From Enhygromyxa salina (lineage in GTDB: Bacteria; Myxococcota_A; Polyangia; Nannocystales; Nannocystaceae): DNA of 64,000 nucleotides. The position numbers were made by a program, and so were the translations under genes. Under the pieces are notes generated by a model. That model ran no database searches, was not told the origin of the DNA, and worked only from the letters and a program-made list of their open reading frames with translations. Location of the stretch: the NCBI RefSeq assembly GCF_000737335.2, contig NZ_JMCC02000032.1, forward strand, positions 9,245 to 73,244, written 5' to 3'. This document shows positions 35,499 to 43,505 of this stretch, piece by piece (the first letter of the stretch is position 1; every line of letters starts with the position of its first letter).

Positions 35499-36614
35499 TT
35501 ACGGGCGCCACGGCTGGGCGTTGGTGCTGAGGATACCTTCGACGGCGATGCCACGTCGCCGCCTGTCGCTGGCAAGCTCGGCGTCGAGCCGGCGCACGCG
35601 GGCGAGCAGCTCCTCGTTGAGCCGGCGGTTGGCGGCCAGCAGGTCACCCAGGTAGGCCATGAGCCCAACGACGAAGCCGAGCACGACCGCGCCCACGCCG
35701 ACCTGCAAGCTCTGGATGTGCCCCGAGACGTCGGGCTCGAGCATGTAGAAGTAGAAGAAGCGCCCGCCAAGCGCGACGCCCAGCAGCACCAAGAACGCGG
35801 CCATGAACCCAAAGGTCTGCAGCGGCCAGTACATGCCGTAGGCGCGCAGGATCACCAGCCCGTTGCGGCGCAGGTACTCGGGGATCGAGGAGAACAGTCG
35901 CGACTCGCGGGTCTGGGCGTTGGTCTCGATCTTGACGTTGTCGACAACGAGCCCGGCCTTGCCCGCTTGGATCATGGTCTCGAGCGTGTACGTGAAGCTG
36001 TTGTGGACGAACAGGGTCGAGATCGCCTTGCGGTTCATCGCCCGGAACCCCGAGGTCGAGTCGACCACCGAGACGCCCGAGGCCCGCCGGACCAGCGCCG
36101 AACCCCAGCGCTGCAGAACCCGCTTGACCCAAGAAAAGTGGGCGATCGTGTCGGTCTGGCGATCCCCAACGGTGATGTCGGCGCGGCCCTCGAGCACCGG
36201 CGCGACCAAGCGGGCGATGTCGTCGCCGCGATATTGATTGTCGGCGTCGGTGTTCACGACCAGGTCGGCGCCAAGCCGCAGGCACGCGTCGAGCCCCGCC
36301 ATGTGTGCAGCAGCCAGGCCCCGGTTGCGAGGGAAGCGGACGATGTGGTGAGCGCCGAGCTCCGCGGCGACCTCGCTGGTCCCGTCGCTGCTGCCGTCGT
36401 CGATCACCAGCACTTCGATCTGGGCGACGCCGGGGATCGAGCGGGGCAGATCGGCGAAGGTCGCGGGGAGGTGATCTCGCTCGTTGAGGCAGGGGATCTG
36501 GATGATCAGCTTGGGACCCGGCCCGGTTACCAACGTCGACGCCGACGCCGGTGACTCACCCAGCGAGGGCGCCAGCGGTGGCTCGGTCGTCAGCTCGGTC
36601 ATGGGGGCGCTCAT
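35499..36614 (-). CDS. Family 2 glycosyltransferase with two C-terminal transmembrane helices
   Basis: 371 residues. Pro/Ser-rich 30-residue lead, then the GT2 core: IIQIPCLNERDHLPAT, VLVIDDGSSDGTSE (nucleotide-binding), VVNTDADNQYRGDDI (the DxD-like metal site), and a C-terminal pair of helices around 285-345. This is the dolichol-phosphate-sugar synthase/ArnC type plan: it would load a sugar onto a polyprenyl phosphate for the GT-C membrane enzymes nearby. First gene of the three-gene operon. An internal ATG at 36602 is a possible alternative start. Confidence 0.88.
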   Translation of the reverse strand: MSAPMTELTTEPPLAPSLGESPASASTLVTGPGPKLIIQIPCLNERDHLPATFADLPRSIPGVAQIEVLVIDDGSSDGTSEVAAELGAHHIVRFPRNRGLAAAHMAGLDACLRLGADLVVNTDADNQYRGDDIARLVAPVLEGRADITVGDRQTDTIAHFSWVKRVLQRWGSALVRRASGVSVVDSTSGFRAMNRKAISTLFVHNSFTYTLETMIQAGKAGLVVDNVKIETNAQTRESRLFSSIPEYLRRNGLVILRAYGMYWPLQTFGFMAAFLVLLGVALGGRFFYFYMLEPDVSGHIQSLQVGVGAVVLGFVVGLMAYLGDLLAANRRLNEELLARVRRLDAELASDRRRRGIAVEGILSTNAQPWRP

Positions 36615-36653
36615 CGGACTTGCGCTTGTGGCGCTCGGGCCTCGCGGCGGGTG

Positions 36654-36690
36654 TTTGAACCGCTACCACGCCAAGCACACTTGCGCGAGG
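36654..36690 (+). repeat. 37-bp direct repeat, left copy
   Basis: Begins TTTGAACCGCTACCACGCCA. Matches the copy at 38848-38884 at 33 of 37 positions; both repeats flank the SAVED-fusion gene. A partial third relative is at 42841-42870. Confidence 0.8.
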
Positions 36691-36818
36691 TGATGAACGA
36701 AGGAAGCAGAGCTCCGAGGTCGATCTTTAGCCGGAGCCTTGTTACCGCCGGGGCTCTTTATCCCCGACTTCTGCCGTTTCACGTCGATGGATTATCGCGG
36801 CAGTACGGACTATCTCAT

Positions 36819-36836
36819 CATCTCCCGCGGGAGATG
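36819..36836. promoter_or_regulatory. 18-bp perfect palindrome CATCTCCCGCGGGAGATG
   Basis: An exact inverted repeat with no loop, 183 bases upstream of the GT2 gene start and 213 bases downstream of the SAVED-fusion stop. It could be a regulator binding site for the glycosyltransferase operon, or part of a terminator, although there is no T-tract on either side. No regulator gene nearby points to one reading. Confidence 0.4.
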
Positions 36837-37048
36837 TCGGGCGCTCGTGGGGCCATCACCGCTTTCGCTCGGGCCCTAGTCTCTGAACCTTGCCGAGCCC
36901 TTGGGCATCGCTGCACCGCCGTCTCGACCTTGGCTGCCGGTTGTCCGTCCCCGGAGTTTCTGGCAATTCACCCGATTTTCAGCCGGCGCTCGCGCGCCGG
37001 AGGGCCATTGTTAGCCTCGACCTCGGAGTCTCCTTCCGTCGCAGCACG

Positions 37049-38704
37049 CTACCCCCGGAGGAACTTCTTGTCGACCGTGTGGGTGAACACGTAGCGACCA
37101 TTTTCGAAGGTGTAGACGTGCAACGGCTTCGTGGGCGCAATGATCGCACCGATCAAGGGCGCCAGCACGACCGGCCCGCGATAGAACAGATGGAACTGGC
37201 GGTGCTCGGGTCGATCCACGACGGCACGCAGGGCATCCCGGATCGCCCGCGCCTCTGCCTCCCAGCCGCCATCAACGCTGTCGAGGTACCCGGGCGATGC
37301 GTGGTCCAGAACCGGCGGCGCCTGTGCCAGGTGCAGCTCGGGCAGTGAGGCGCTCACTTGCTCGCGGATCGATGGCGCACCGATCGCGATGAGGAGCAAC
37401 GCGTGCCCCCCGTCGGCTGGTGGCGCCAGAGCTTCGAGGCCGCCAACTCGCGGGCGCAAGGCGGGCAGGCTGACCGTGACGTAGTGCGGATCGAATTCAA
37501 AGGTGGGGGGGTGGCCGGTGAGCTCGCGGGTCTCACGGACCATGACCGGAATTCCTTCACCGCGGTTCTGCGCCATCCCAAGTCGCAGCATGAAGTTGGC
37601 GAGAGCCTCGTTGCGCCAGCTGGGCACGCCGCGGCCCTCTCGTAGCTTGTCCGCGGAGACCTCTCGGAGCAGACCACCGGGGCTGGTGATCTCTAGGCGG
37701 TCTTCGAACACAGTCACGCGAACCGGATCGGCGACGCTGTAGTCGCGATGCACGAAGGCGTTGACCACGGCTTCCTCGACCGCGCGCCTCGAGTAGCGCG
37801 GGCGGTTCTGAAGGCCGGAGGTCACGGTCTCGGACTTGTCGACCGCCATGCCCATGTGGACGCCGAGCCAGTCGACGACCTTGCGGATCAATTGGGGGAG
37901 TGGCCCGGTCACATCCGGGACGAGATCACTGCGCGCGGCCGCTCGATCTGTGCCGGGATAGGCCGAGAGCACCGCCCGGGCACCCGGGAAGAACCGGCTC
38001 GGGTCGACGCCGAACAGCAGCAGGGCAAAGTTCCGAGGGACGTGCTCGACCACGCCGCCCGTCGAGCGGGTCGTGACCAGAGACGGGATGTGACCCTCGA
38101 TCTTGGCGCCGGGCTCAAGGTAGGTCTCCCACTGCTGGGGGAGCTTCAGACCTTCGAGGTACCCGCGAACCACCAAGCGATCGAGGTCTGCCGCGGTCGC
38201 ATCGGGGTGGATGTCCTCCATGAGCAACGGACGATCACCTTTGAGCCGATGTAGCTCTGCGAGTCGGCCGTTCGCCCGTTCGGTGTCATCGTCGACGCGG
38301 ATGAAGTGATGGGTGCCGTGCTTCGAGTGCCGGAAGATGACGGCGTGTGGAGAGGCGTCGACTCGAAACACGAGGACCTTTCGCGCAGGATCGCCGGGAA
38401 GGTCGACGACCTCGAGGCGCGCGACGATCGGCGGTTGCGACCGATCCCGAAGGAGCGCGAGGACCCTGCCGCGGATCTCGCTGACCCGGGAGGGCGCGAG
38501 GCCGACAGCGATGGGCATGGGGGCACCCTCCGCGTCGGTCCGCTCGTCAACCCCGCACACGACGACGCCGCCGCCACGTTGTTCGATGTCGTTGGCGAAC
38601 GCGGTGAGGGTCTTCGCCACGTCCTCTGGATCTGCGACGTTGCGCTTCCACTCGATGGTGGAAGACTCGCCCGCCAGGAGCTGCTCGACGTCAGACCACT
38701 GCAT
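37049..38704 (-). CDS. AlbA/Schlafen-like + HATPase + SAVED-like fusion (putative defence protein)
   Basis: 551 residues in three parts. 1-150: AlbA_2/Schlafen-like domain with the GESSTIEWK signature (12-20) and IRVDDDTERA. About 295-415: a GHKL-type ATPase segment of the kind that often follows AlbA_2, with EAVVNAFVHRDY (311-322), SPGGL (341-345) and NRGEGI (380-385). 430-545: a C-terminal domain with HALLLIAIGAPSI, then HLFYRGPVVLAPLIGA (505-520) and PLHVYTFENGRY (527-538), which is the pattern of SAVED, the cyclic-oligonucleotide sensor of CBASS effectors. No CD-NTase gene is next to it. The gene is alone between two arms of a glycan cluster and is flanked by 37-bp direct repeats. AlbA/ATPase parts are fairly certain; SAVED is by pattern. 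Confidence 0.75.
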   Translation of the reverse strand: MQWSDVEQLLAGESSTIEWKRNVADPEDVAKTLTAFANDIEQRGGGVVVCGVDERTDAEGAPMPIAVGLAPSRVSEIRGRVLALLRDRSQPPIVARLEVVDLPGDPARKVLVFRVDASPHAVIFRHSKHGTHHFIRVDDDTERANGRLAELHRLKGDRPLLMEDIHPDATAADLDRLVVRGYLEGLKLPQQWETYLEPGAKIEGHIPSLVTTRSTGGVVEHVPRNFALLLFGVDPSRFFPGARAVLSAYPGTDRAAARSDLVPDVTGPLPQLIRKVVDWLGVHMGMAVDKSETVTSGLQNRPRYSRRAVEEAVVNAFVHRDYSVADPVRVTVFEDRLEITSPGGLLREVSADKLREGRGVPSWRNEALANFMLRLGMAQNRGEGIPVMVRETRELTGHPPTFEFDPHYVTVSLPALRPRVGGLEALAPPADGGHALLLIAIGAPSIREQVSASLPELHLAQAPPVLDHASPGYLDSVDGGWEAEARAIRDALRAVVDRPEHRQFHLFYRGPVVLAPLIGAIIAPTKPLHVYTFENGRYVFTHTVDKKFLRG

Positions 38705-38847
38705 GAGTACGCCCTACCGCGGATCATACATGGCCGTTGGGCATGGGCGGAGCCCTCGTCAATCGAGGCGCGGGCTTGCCGCGATGCCCGCCAAGTTCGT
38801 GCGAGTTCCCGGCGAAGCCGGCGCGGGGTCGAGCAGGCGCTGCGGGT

Positions 38848-38884
38848 TTTGAACCGCTACCATGCCGAGCACGCATGCGCGAGG
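38848..38884 (+). repeat. 37-bp direct repeat, right copy
   Basis: Begins TTTGAACCGCTACCATGCCG and runs over the start codon (38875) of the following membrane protein gene. Four mismatches to the left copy at 36654-36690. Both are preceded by GCGGGT. Confidence 0.8.
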
Positions 38885-40560
38885 GCGACGAGGCTCGAAG
38901 CGGGGCCAAACACCAGAGCGCGGCGTCCAAGCTGGCGGCGCGGTTGCTGGCCGTGGGCATTGGCGCAGGCTTCTTGCTGCATCTGCGTGCGTGGCTGTTC
39001 CTGTGCGACGACGCCTTCATCAGCTTTCGCTACGCTCGCAACCTTGGGCAGCATGGCGCGCTGGTCTACAACCTCGCGCCCTTCGAGCGGGTCGAGGGCT
39101 ACACGAATTTGCTGTGGGTGCTGGTGCTGGGGCTTGGCGACGCGCTGGGGTTGCCGGCGCATACCCTGGCCCCGGTGCTGACGGCCGCGGCCTCGCTGGC
39201 GGCCTTGCTGTTGGTCGCGCTGATCAGCGCGCAGCTGCGGCGCCGGTTTGGCCCGAGCAAGCCTGAGCCTGGCGCGGATCCGTTCGAGTCCGTTGATCTG
39301 CTCGCGCCCGCCCTGCTCGCAACGCTGCCAGAGTTTGTGGTCTGGGGCAGCAGCGGGCTCGAGACCAGCTTCGCGCTGAGCCTGGGGTTGCTGGCGGTGT
39401 GGCTGTGGCTCGGCGGGCGGATCGAGCTGGCCGCGGTGGCGGCGTGCTTGGCCGGACTCACCCGGCTCGACGCCCTGGTCTGGATCGGCGCGTTCGGGCT
39501 TGGGTGGTTGGCGGTGATCGGGCTCGAGCGGGGCCCCCGGCAGATCCCCTGGCGGCGCGTGCTGATCGGCGCGGCGCTGTTCGTGATCCCGCTGCTGATC
39601 CAGCTGCTCGCGCGCAAGGCCTACTACGGCGAGTGGCTGCCGAACACCTGGGCGGTCAAGCATCACGGGGCGCAGCTGCGAGACTTCTACGGGGTTGGCT
39701 ACCTGAAATTCTGGGCCAACCGCGTGGACATCGTGTGGCTGATCCCGGCGGTGCTGCTGCTGCGACCGCGCCACCTGCCGCTGGTGTTGCCGATCGCGGC
39801 GCAGCTTGGGTGGGCGTGGTCGATCGGCGGCGACTTCATGGCCTACGGTCGGTTCTTGCTCCCGGCCACGACGCTGGTCCTGTTGTTGCTGGGGGTGGCG
39901 CTTGGCGAGGCACGCGATCAGCTGCACGCCCGCGGGTGGCTCGCCCCACGCTGGGCCACGCTGGTCTGGGCTGCGCTGGCGCTCGCGTTGCTGGCTGGCT
40001 ACGCCCGGCAGATCCCCGCGCGGATCCAAGAAGATCGCGAGCACGCGTTCTTGCACATCGACTACGAGGACATCCAGCACACCCCCGGGTTCGAGGGCGT
40101 CGACGCGATGCACCGGTTCGCCGCGGTCAGGTACGCGGCCGGCTTGGCCCTGCGCGCGAGCGTTCCGGCCGACACGCGGATCACCGTGGGCGCCGCCGGG
40201 GCGCTGCCCTATGCGTCACAGTTGCCGGCCTTCGACAGCTACGGGCTCGTGGATCCCGGGGTCGAAGCCGTCGCAAAGATCCAGACCAAGGGCGCGCGAC
40301 CCGGCCACCAACTGCAGGCGCCGCTGGCCTACATGATGACCGCGCACCAGCCTGACCTGCTGTGTCACATCGGCTACGCGGGCACTCGTCCGCCCTCGCG
40401 CGCCGCCGGCCGTCGCCTGCGACGGGTGCGTGGCTGGACCGGGTGGGCGTGCGTCACGACTGGCGCGATCCCGGATCCGCGCGCCGAGGGGGGCGAGCTC
40501 CCAAGCCAGCACTACTGCTGCGCCCGCCCGCACGGGCGCTTCGAGGAGCTCGACGAGTGA
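38875..40560 (+). CDS. GT-C-like membrane glycosyltransferase
   Basis: 561 residues, about 10-11 transmembrane helices, and an early DDAFISFRYARNL motif (periplasmic DD in loop 1, typical of ArnT/PMT-type GT-C mannosyl- or aminoarabinosyl-transferases) followed by FERVEGYTNLLW. A C-terminal periplasmic domain follows. The ATG at 38875 is used. It ends with an overlapping GTGA to the next gene, so both are translated together. Likely uses polyprenyl-phosphate sugar made by the nearby GT2 enzyme. Confidence 0.8.
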   Translation: MREGDEARSGAKHQSAASKLAARLLAVGIGAGFLLHLRAWLFLCDDAFISFRYARNLGQHGALVYNLAPFERVEGYTNLLWVLVLGLGDALGLPAHTLAPVLTAAASLAALLLVALISAQLRRRFGPSKPEPGADPFESVDLLAPALLATLPEFVVWGSSGLETSFALSLGLLAVWLWLGGRIELAAVAACLAGLTRLDALVWIGAFGLGWLAVIGLERGPRQIPWRRVLIGAALFVIPLLIQLLARKAYYGEWLPNTWAVKHHGAQLRDFYGVGYLKFWANRVDIVWLIPAVLLLRPRHLPLVLPIAAQLGWAWSIGGDFMAYGRFLLPATTLVLLLLGVALGEARDQLHARGWLAPRWATLVWAALALALLAGYARQIPARIQEDREHAFLHIDYEDIQHTPGFEGVDAMHRFAAVRYAAGLALRASVPADTRITVGAAGALPYASQLPAFDSYGLVDPGVEAVAKIQTKGARPGHQLQAPLAYMMTAHQPDLLCHIGYAGTRPPSRAAGRRLRRVRGWTGWACVTTGAIPDPRAEGGELPSQHYCCARPHGRFEELDE

Positions 40561-42674
40561 GCGCCGAAGCGACCGCACAACCGGGCCGCGCCGTGGTGTG
40601 GATGCGCCGCGTGGTCACGGGCTTGTCGTTGATCTGGGCGCTCGTGATCGCGGTCGTGTTCGCCTGCCGGATCGGCTTCCCGCTCGAGCTCGAGTGGATG
40701 GAGGGCGGCACGCTGCAGCAGGCCTGGCGCGTGCAACAGGGCTTGCCCGTCTACGGCCCGCCCAGCCCGGACTTCGTGCCCTTCTTGTACACGCCGCTGT
40801 ACCCGGCGGTGGTCGCTGCGCTCGGGTTCGTGGTTCCGCTTGGCTACGGGCTGGCGCGGGCCGTGTCGATCGCTGCGGTCATCGCCACCTGTGCGGCCCT
40901 GTGGCGGCTGTGTCGGATCGAGGACAAGCCCCGCGCCCACGCCTGGTTTGCGATCGGCTTGTTCCTGTCGGGCTACGTGTTTTGTTTTCGCTGGCTGGAC
41001 ATCGCCCGCGGCGACGCGCTGTTCTTGGCGCTGCTGATCTGGGGCCTGGTGCTGCTGCGCGAGTCCGAAGGCAGCCTCGCGCGGGCCGTGCTCGCCGGGG
41101 TCTTGGTCGCGCTCGCGTTCTGGACCAAGCAGACCGCGGCGGTGTTCGTGGTGATCTCGGGCGTCGCGGGCCTGTTGATCGCGCCGCGCCAGATCTGGGC
41201 CTACGCGGGCACGATCGCGCTGATCGACGGCGGCGGCGTGTTGCTTGGCCAGTGGCTCACCGATGGGTGGCTGTGGACGTGGATCTACGAGATGCACCAG
41301 GGCCACGCGTTCAACGACGAGCGGTTCTGGTCCAAGACCTGGGGCATGTTCGCCCACGCCCAGCCGTTCGCGGCCAGCTTGCTGGTGGTCTTGCTTGGCT
41401 TTGGCGTGGGCGTGGGCCTGCGTCGTGCAAGGCAGCTGGGTCGGCCGCCCACGTGGCCGCGCACGCTGTGGGTTGGGTTGCGTGGGATCCGAGGCCCGAT
41501 CTACTGGGGCATGGTGGCGGCCGGCGGCCTGCTGGTGAGCGCGCTCGGCTACTCGACGCAGTTCGCAGAGCCCAACGCGTTCATCCCCGGCGTGTGCTTT
41601 TGTGCGGCGTTCTTGGCTGTCGCGCTACCCCACGCGGACGCCCGGCGCAGGCTCGAGCTGCTTGGTCTCACCCTGGTCGCGCTGCAGCTGTGCTTCGCGC
41701 TCGCGGTCGAGCCGATGTACCAGCCGATCCAATCCAACGGCGTCCGCGCTGGCCTGCGTCACAGCTACGCGTGGCAGGATCCCTGGCGGACAATTCCAAC
41801 GGCGCGGCAGCGTGACAACGCCCGGGCGCTGCGAGCCAAGGTCGAAGCGCTCGACGGCGCCAGCCTGCTGGCCCTGCACCGACCCTGGTGGCCGATCATG
41901 GCCGGCGGCACTGGCCACGTCGGGGCCATGGGCATCACCGACGTCACGCCCGAGCAGCGCACGGAGCTACAGCGGGCGATCAGGCAGCGCATCGCCGCGG
42001 GTGAGATCCAAGCGGTGTGGATCGACGGCAGCGTGCCGGGCTGGCTGACCCGGGAGCTCTCGGACTGGACCGTCCACGAGCGGCGCTGGGGCGGACGACG
42101 GGTGCGCCCGCTCAGCGGCTGGATGTCCGAAGCGGGCATGGTCACGCCCTGGCGCGGCGAGCAGCTGTTGCTTGGGCCCTCGCAGCCGCGCGAGGTCCCG
42201 GCGGGTGTGCAGGTGATCGCCGACTTCGAGGCCGGCACCCTCGATGGCTTCGAGGTCGTCTCTGGGACCGCGTTCGGTCGCCGCTCGGTTCGCAGCTTCT
42301 CGCGTGGCCTGCCCCCGCTTGGTCCCCACGGCGGCGCGCGCTTGCTGTCGAGCGCCGCGTCCCGCAAGCAGCTGCAGGGCCGCGGCGAGCTGCGTTCTGC
42401 CCCCTTCGTGCTGCCTGCGGGGGGCGCCGTCGAATTGCTGGTGGGGACCACCGGCCGACGCAAGTCGTTGGCCGCGAAGCTGGTCAGCAACGACGGGCGC
42501 AGCGTCAACTTGAAGCTGCCCAAGACGCGCTTTGATCTTCGCCGCGTGCGGTGGGTCGTGCCCAGTGATTGGGCCGACGTCGAGGTTCGCCTGCACGTGG
42601 TCGACAATGATCCAAGGGCTGCGCTGCTGATCGACGATCTTTGGCTGTGGGAGGTCGCACCGGGTCCGCGCTGA
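40557..42674 (+). CDS. Second GT-C-like membrane protein with C-terminal beta domain
   Basis: 705 residues. About 10 transmembrane helices with an early LELEWMEGGTLQQAW motif in the first outer loop (acidic ME site of GT-C proteins) and FLYTPLYP, then a periplasmic region. The last 170 residues form a beta-sandwich-like domain (VIADFEAGTLDGFEVVSGTAFG, ALLIDDLWLWEV) resembling a carbohydrate-binding module. Start GTG at 40557 overlaps the previous stop by 3 bases. The pair probably assembles or decorates a cell-surface glycan. Confidence 0.75.
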   Translation: MSAEATAQPGRAVVWMRRVVTGLSLIWALVIAVVFACRIGFPLELEWMEGGTLQQAWRVQQGLPVYGPPSPDFVPFLYTPLYPAVVAALGFVVPLGYGLARAVSIAAVIATCAALWRLCRIEDKPRAHAWFAIGLFLSGYVFCFRWLDIARGDALFLALLIWGLVLLRESEGSLARAVLAGVLVALAFWTKQTAAVFVVISGVAGLLIAPRQIWAYAGTIALIDGGGVLLGQWLTDGWLWTWIYEMHQGHAFNDERFWSKTWGMFAHAQPFAASLLVVLLGFGVGVGLRRARQLGRPPTWPRTLWVGLRGIRGPIYWGMVAAGGLLVSALGYSTQFAEPNAFIPGVCFCAAFLAVALPHADARRRLELLGLTLVALQLCFALAVEPMYQPIQSNGVRAGLRHSYAWQDPWRTIPTARQRDNARALRAKVEALDGASLLALHRPWWPIMAGGTGHVGAMGITDVTPEQRTELQRAIRQRIAAGEIQAVWIDGSVPGWLTRELSDWTVHERRWGGRRVRPLSGWMSEAGMVTPWRGEQLLLGPSQPREVPAGVQVIADFEAGTLDGFEVVSGTAFGRRSVRSFSRGLPPLGPHGGARLLSSAASRKQLQGRGELRSAPFVLPAGGAVELLVGTTGRRKSLAAKLVSNDGRSVNLKLPKTRFDLRRVRWVVPSDWADVEVRLHVVDNDPRAALLIDDLWLWEVAPGPR

Positions 42675-42833
42675 TCCTGCGACTCTGCCAGTTCTCTTAC
42701 CTGTGGCATCAACGCGCACGAGGTCGACCCCGACACCGGGCAGTTCACCACCTACGGCGGCCGGGTCGGCGCCTGCACCTACTTGGACATGACGGGCTAC
42801 GCGCTCAGCAACGTTGGCATCCCAAACGGTTGA
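42675..42833 (+). pseudogene. 3' remnant of a lipoprotein-type gene
   Basis: An open frame without a start, reading CGINAHEVDPDTGQFTTYGG, RVGACTYLDMTGYALSN and VGIPNG before a stop, begins right after the upstream gene. Codon use is typical coding, so it appears to be the end of a deleted gene. No family recognised. Confidence 0.5.
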
Positions 42834-43190
42834 TCTGCAGCCACGCCCCCGGCACATGTGCGCGAGTTGACGGATTCAGACGCGTGGAAGCCCCCGCCAA
42901 GCGGGCGGCCTCGTGAGTTAGCCATCGCATAGGCATGGCTCAACCCGACTGATGTGTCGGTGTCACCCCACCGATCGATGTGGGCGCCCCCCCAACCGGG
43001 GTCGGGCATGCACGGGAAGACCCAACGCATGTGCCGGATCACCGAGCGCCTACCCGACACATAGCGAGGCTGATACCTCGACTCGTGATGGGTACCCCAC
43101 CGATTTAGCGACACGGCCTGGCATATATGTCTGTTCTATCCGCGCGGTTGCTCTCTCCAAAAGTCGCGACAACTGCGCCAGCATGAGAGC
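42834..43190. other. 357-bp intergenic segment upstream of the HTH gene
   Basis: Holds a short relative of the 37-bp repeat (42841-42870, with GCACATGTGCGCGAG in place of GCACACTTGCGCGAG), and several short inverted pieces such as CCGACTGATGTGTCGG (about 42949-42964). ACCCCACCGAT occurs twice (about 42964 and 43093). These could be operator sites of the HTH protein that follows, but I cannot show it. Confidence 0.35.
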
Positions 43191-43505
43191 GTGGATACCA
43201 GCGAGCGATCGAAAGCCGGGCCCTCGGAGTTGGAATTGGGCCGCCACCTCCGCGAGTTGCGGCAGGCGTTGGCGCTGAGTGTCCAGCAAGTCGCCGCGCG
43301 ATGTCGGCTGGACGTTGCGGTGATCCGCGAGCTCGAGCTGGGTCAGCACGCCGCGGACCTCGACACCTTGCGCGAGCTCGCGGGCGCGCTCGGAGCTCCG
43401 CTGAGCCTGATCTTCATGCTGTGGGAGGCCCAGGACCCAAGTGACGACTCACTCGAGCCGATCACCCCGGAGCCGCCTGGGCACCAGCGGGACGAGCAGT
43501 CGTAG
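43191..43505 (+). CDS. XRE-type helix-turn-helix protein
   Basis: 104 residues. An HTH_3 domain at about 13-70 with LGRHLRELRQALALSVQQVA, RCRLDVAVIRELELGQ and LRELAGALGAPLSLI, the usual XRE pattern, and an acidic C-terminal tail. It starts with GTG at 43191. Its 3' end overlaps the convergent desaturase-family gene by 57 bp, so one of these ends may be mis-set or they share transcription termination. Confidence 0.8.
   Translation: MDTSERSKAGPSELELGRHLRELRQALALSVQQVAARCRLDVAVIRELELGQHAADLDTLRELAGALGAPLSLIFMLWEAQDPSDDSLEPITPEPPGHQRDEQS

Larger units (their letters stand above)
36615..37048. other. 434-bp intergenic segment between the GT2 gene and the SAVED-fusion gene
   Basis: No gene is supported here. 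It contains one copy of the 37-bp direct repeat (36654-36690) and an 18-bp perfect palindrome (36819-36836). The rest is of lower coding character than its neighbours. It presumably holds the promoter of the glycosyltransferase operon and the end of the SAVED-fusion transcript. Confidence 0.5.

Noticed and set aside
36651..37094. Plus-strand 147-codon frame in the gap before the SAVED-fusion gene
   Set aside because: It starts in the direct repeat, overlaps the end of the SAVED-fusion gene and has no recognisable content.
38857..40113. Minus-strand frame of 418 codons opposite the GT-C gene
   Set aside because: Gln/Arg-rich antisense shadow of a membrane protein gene.
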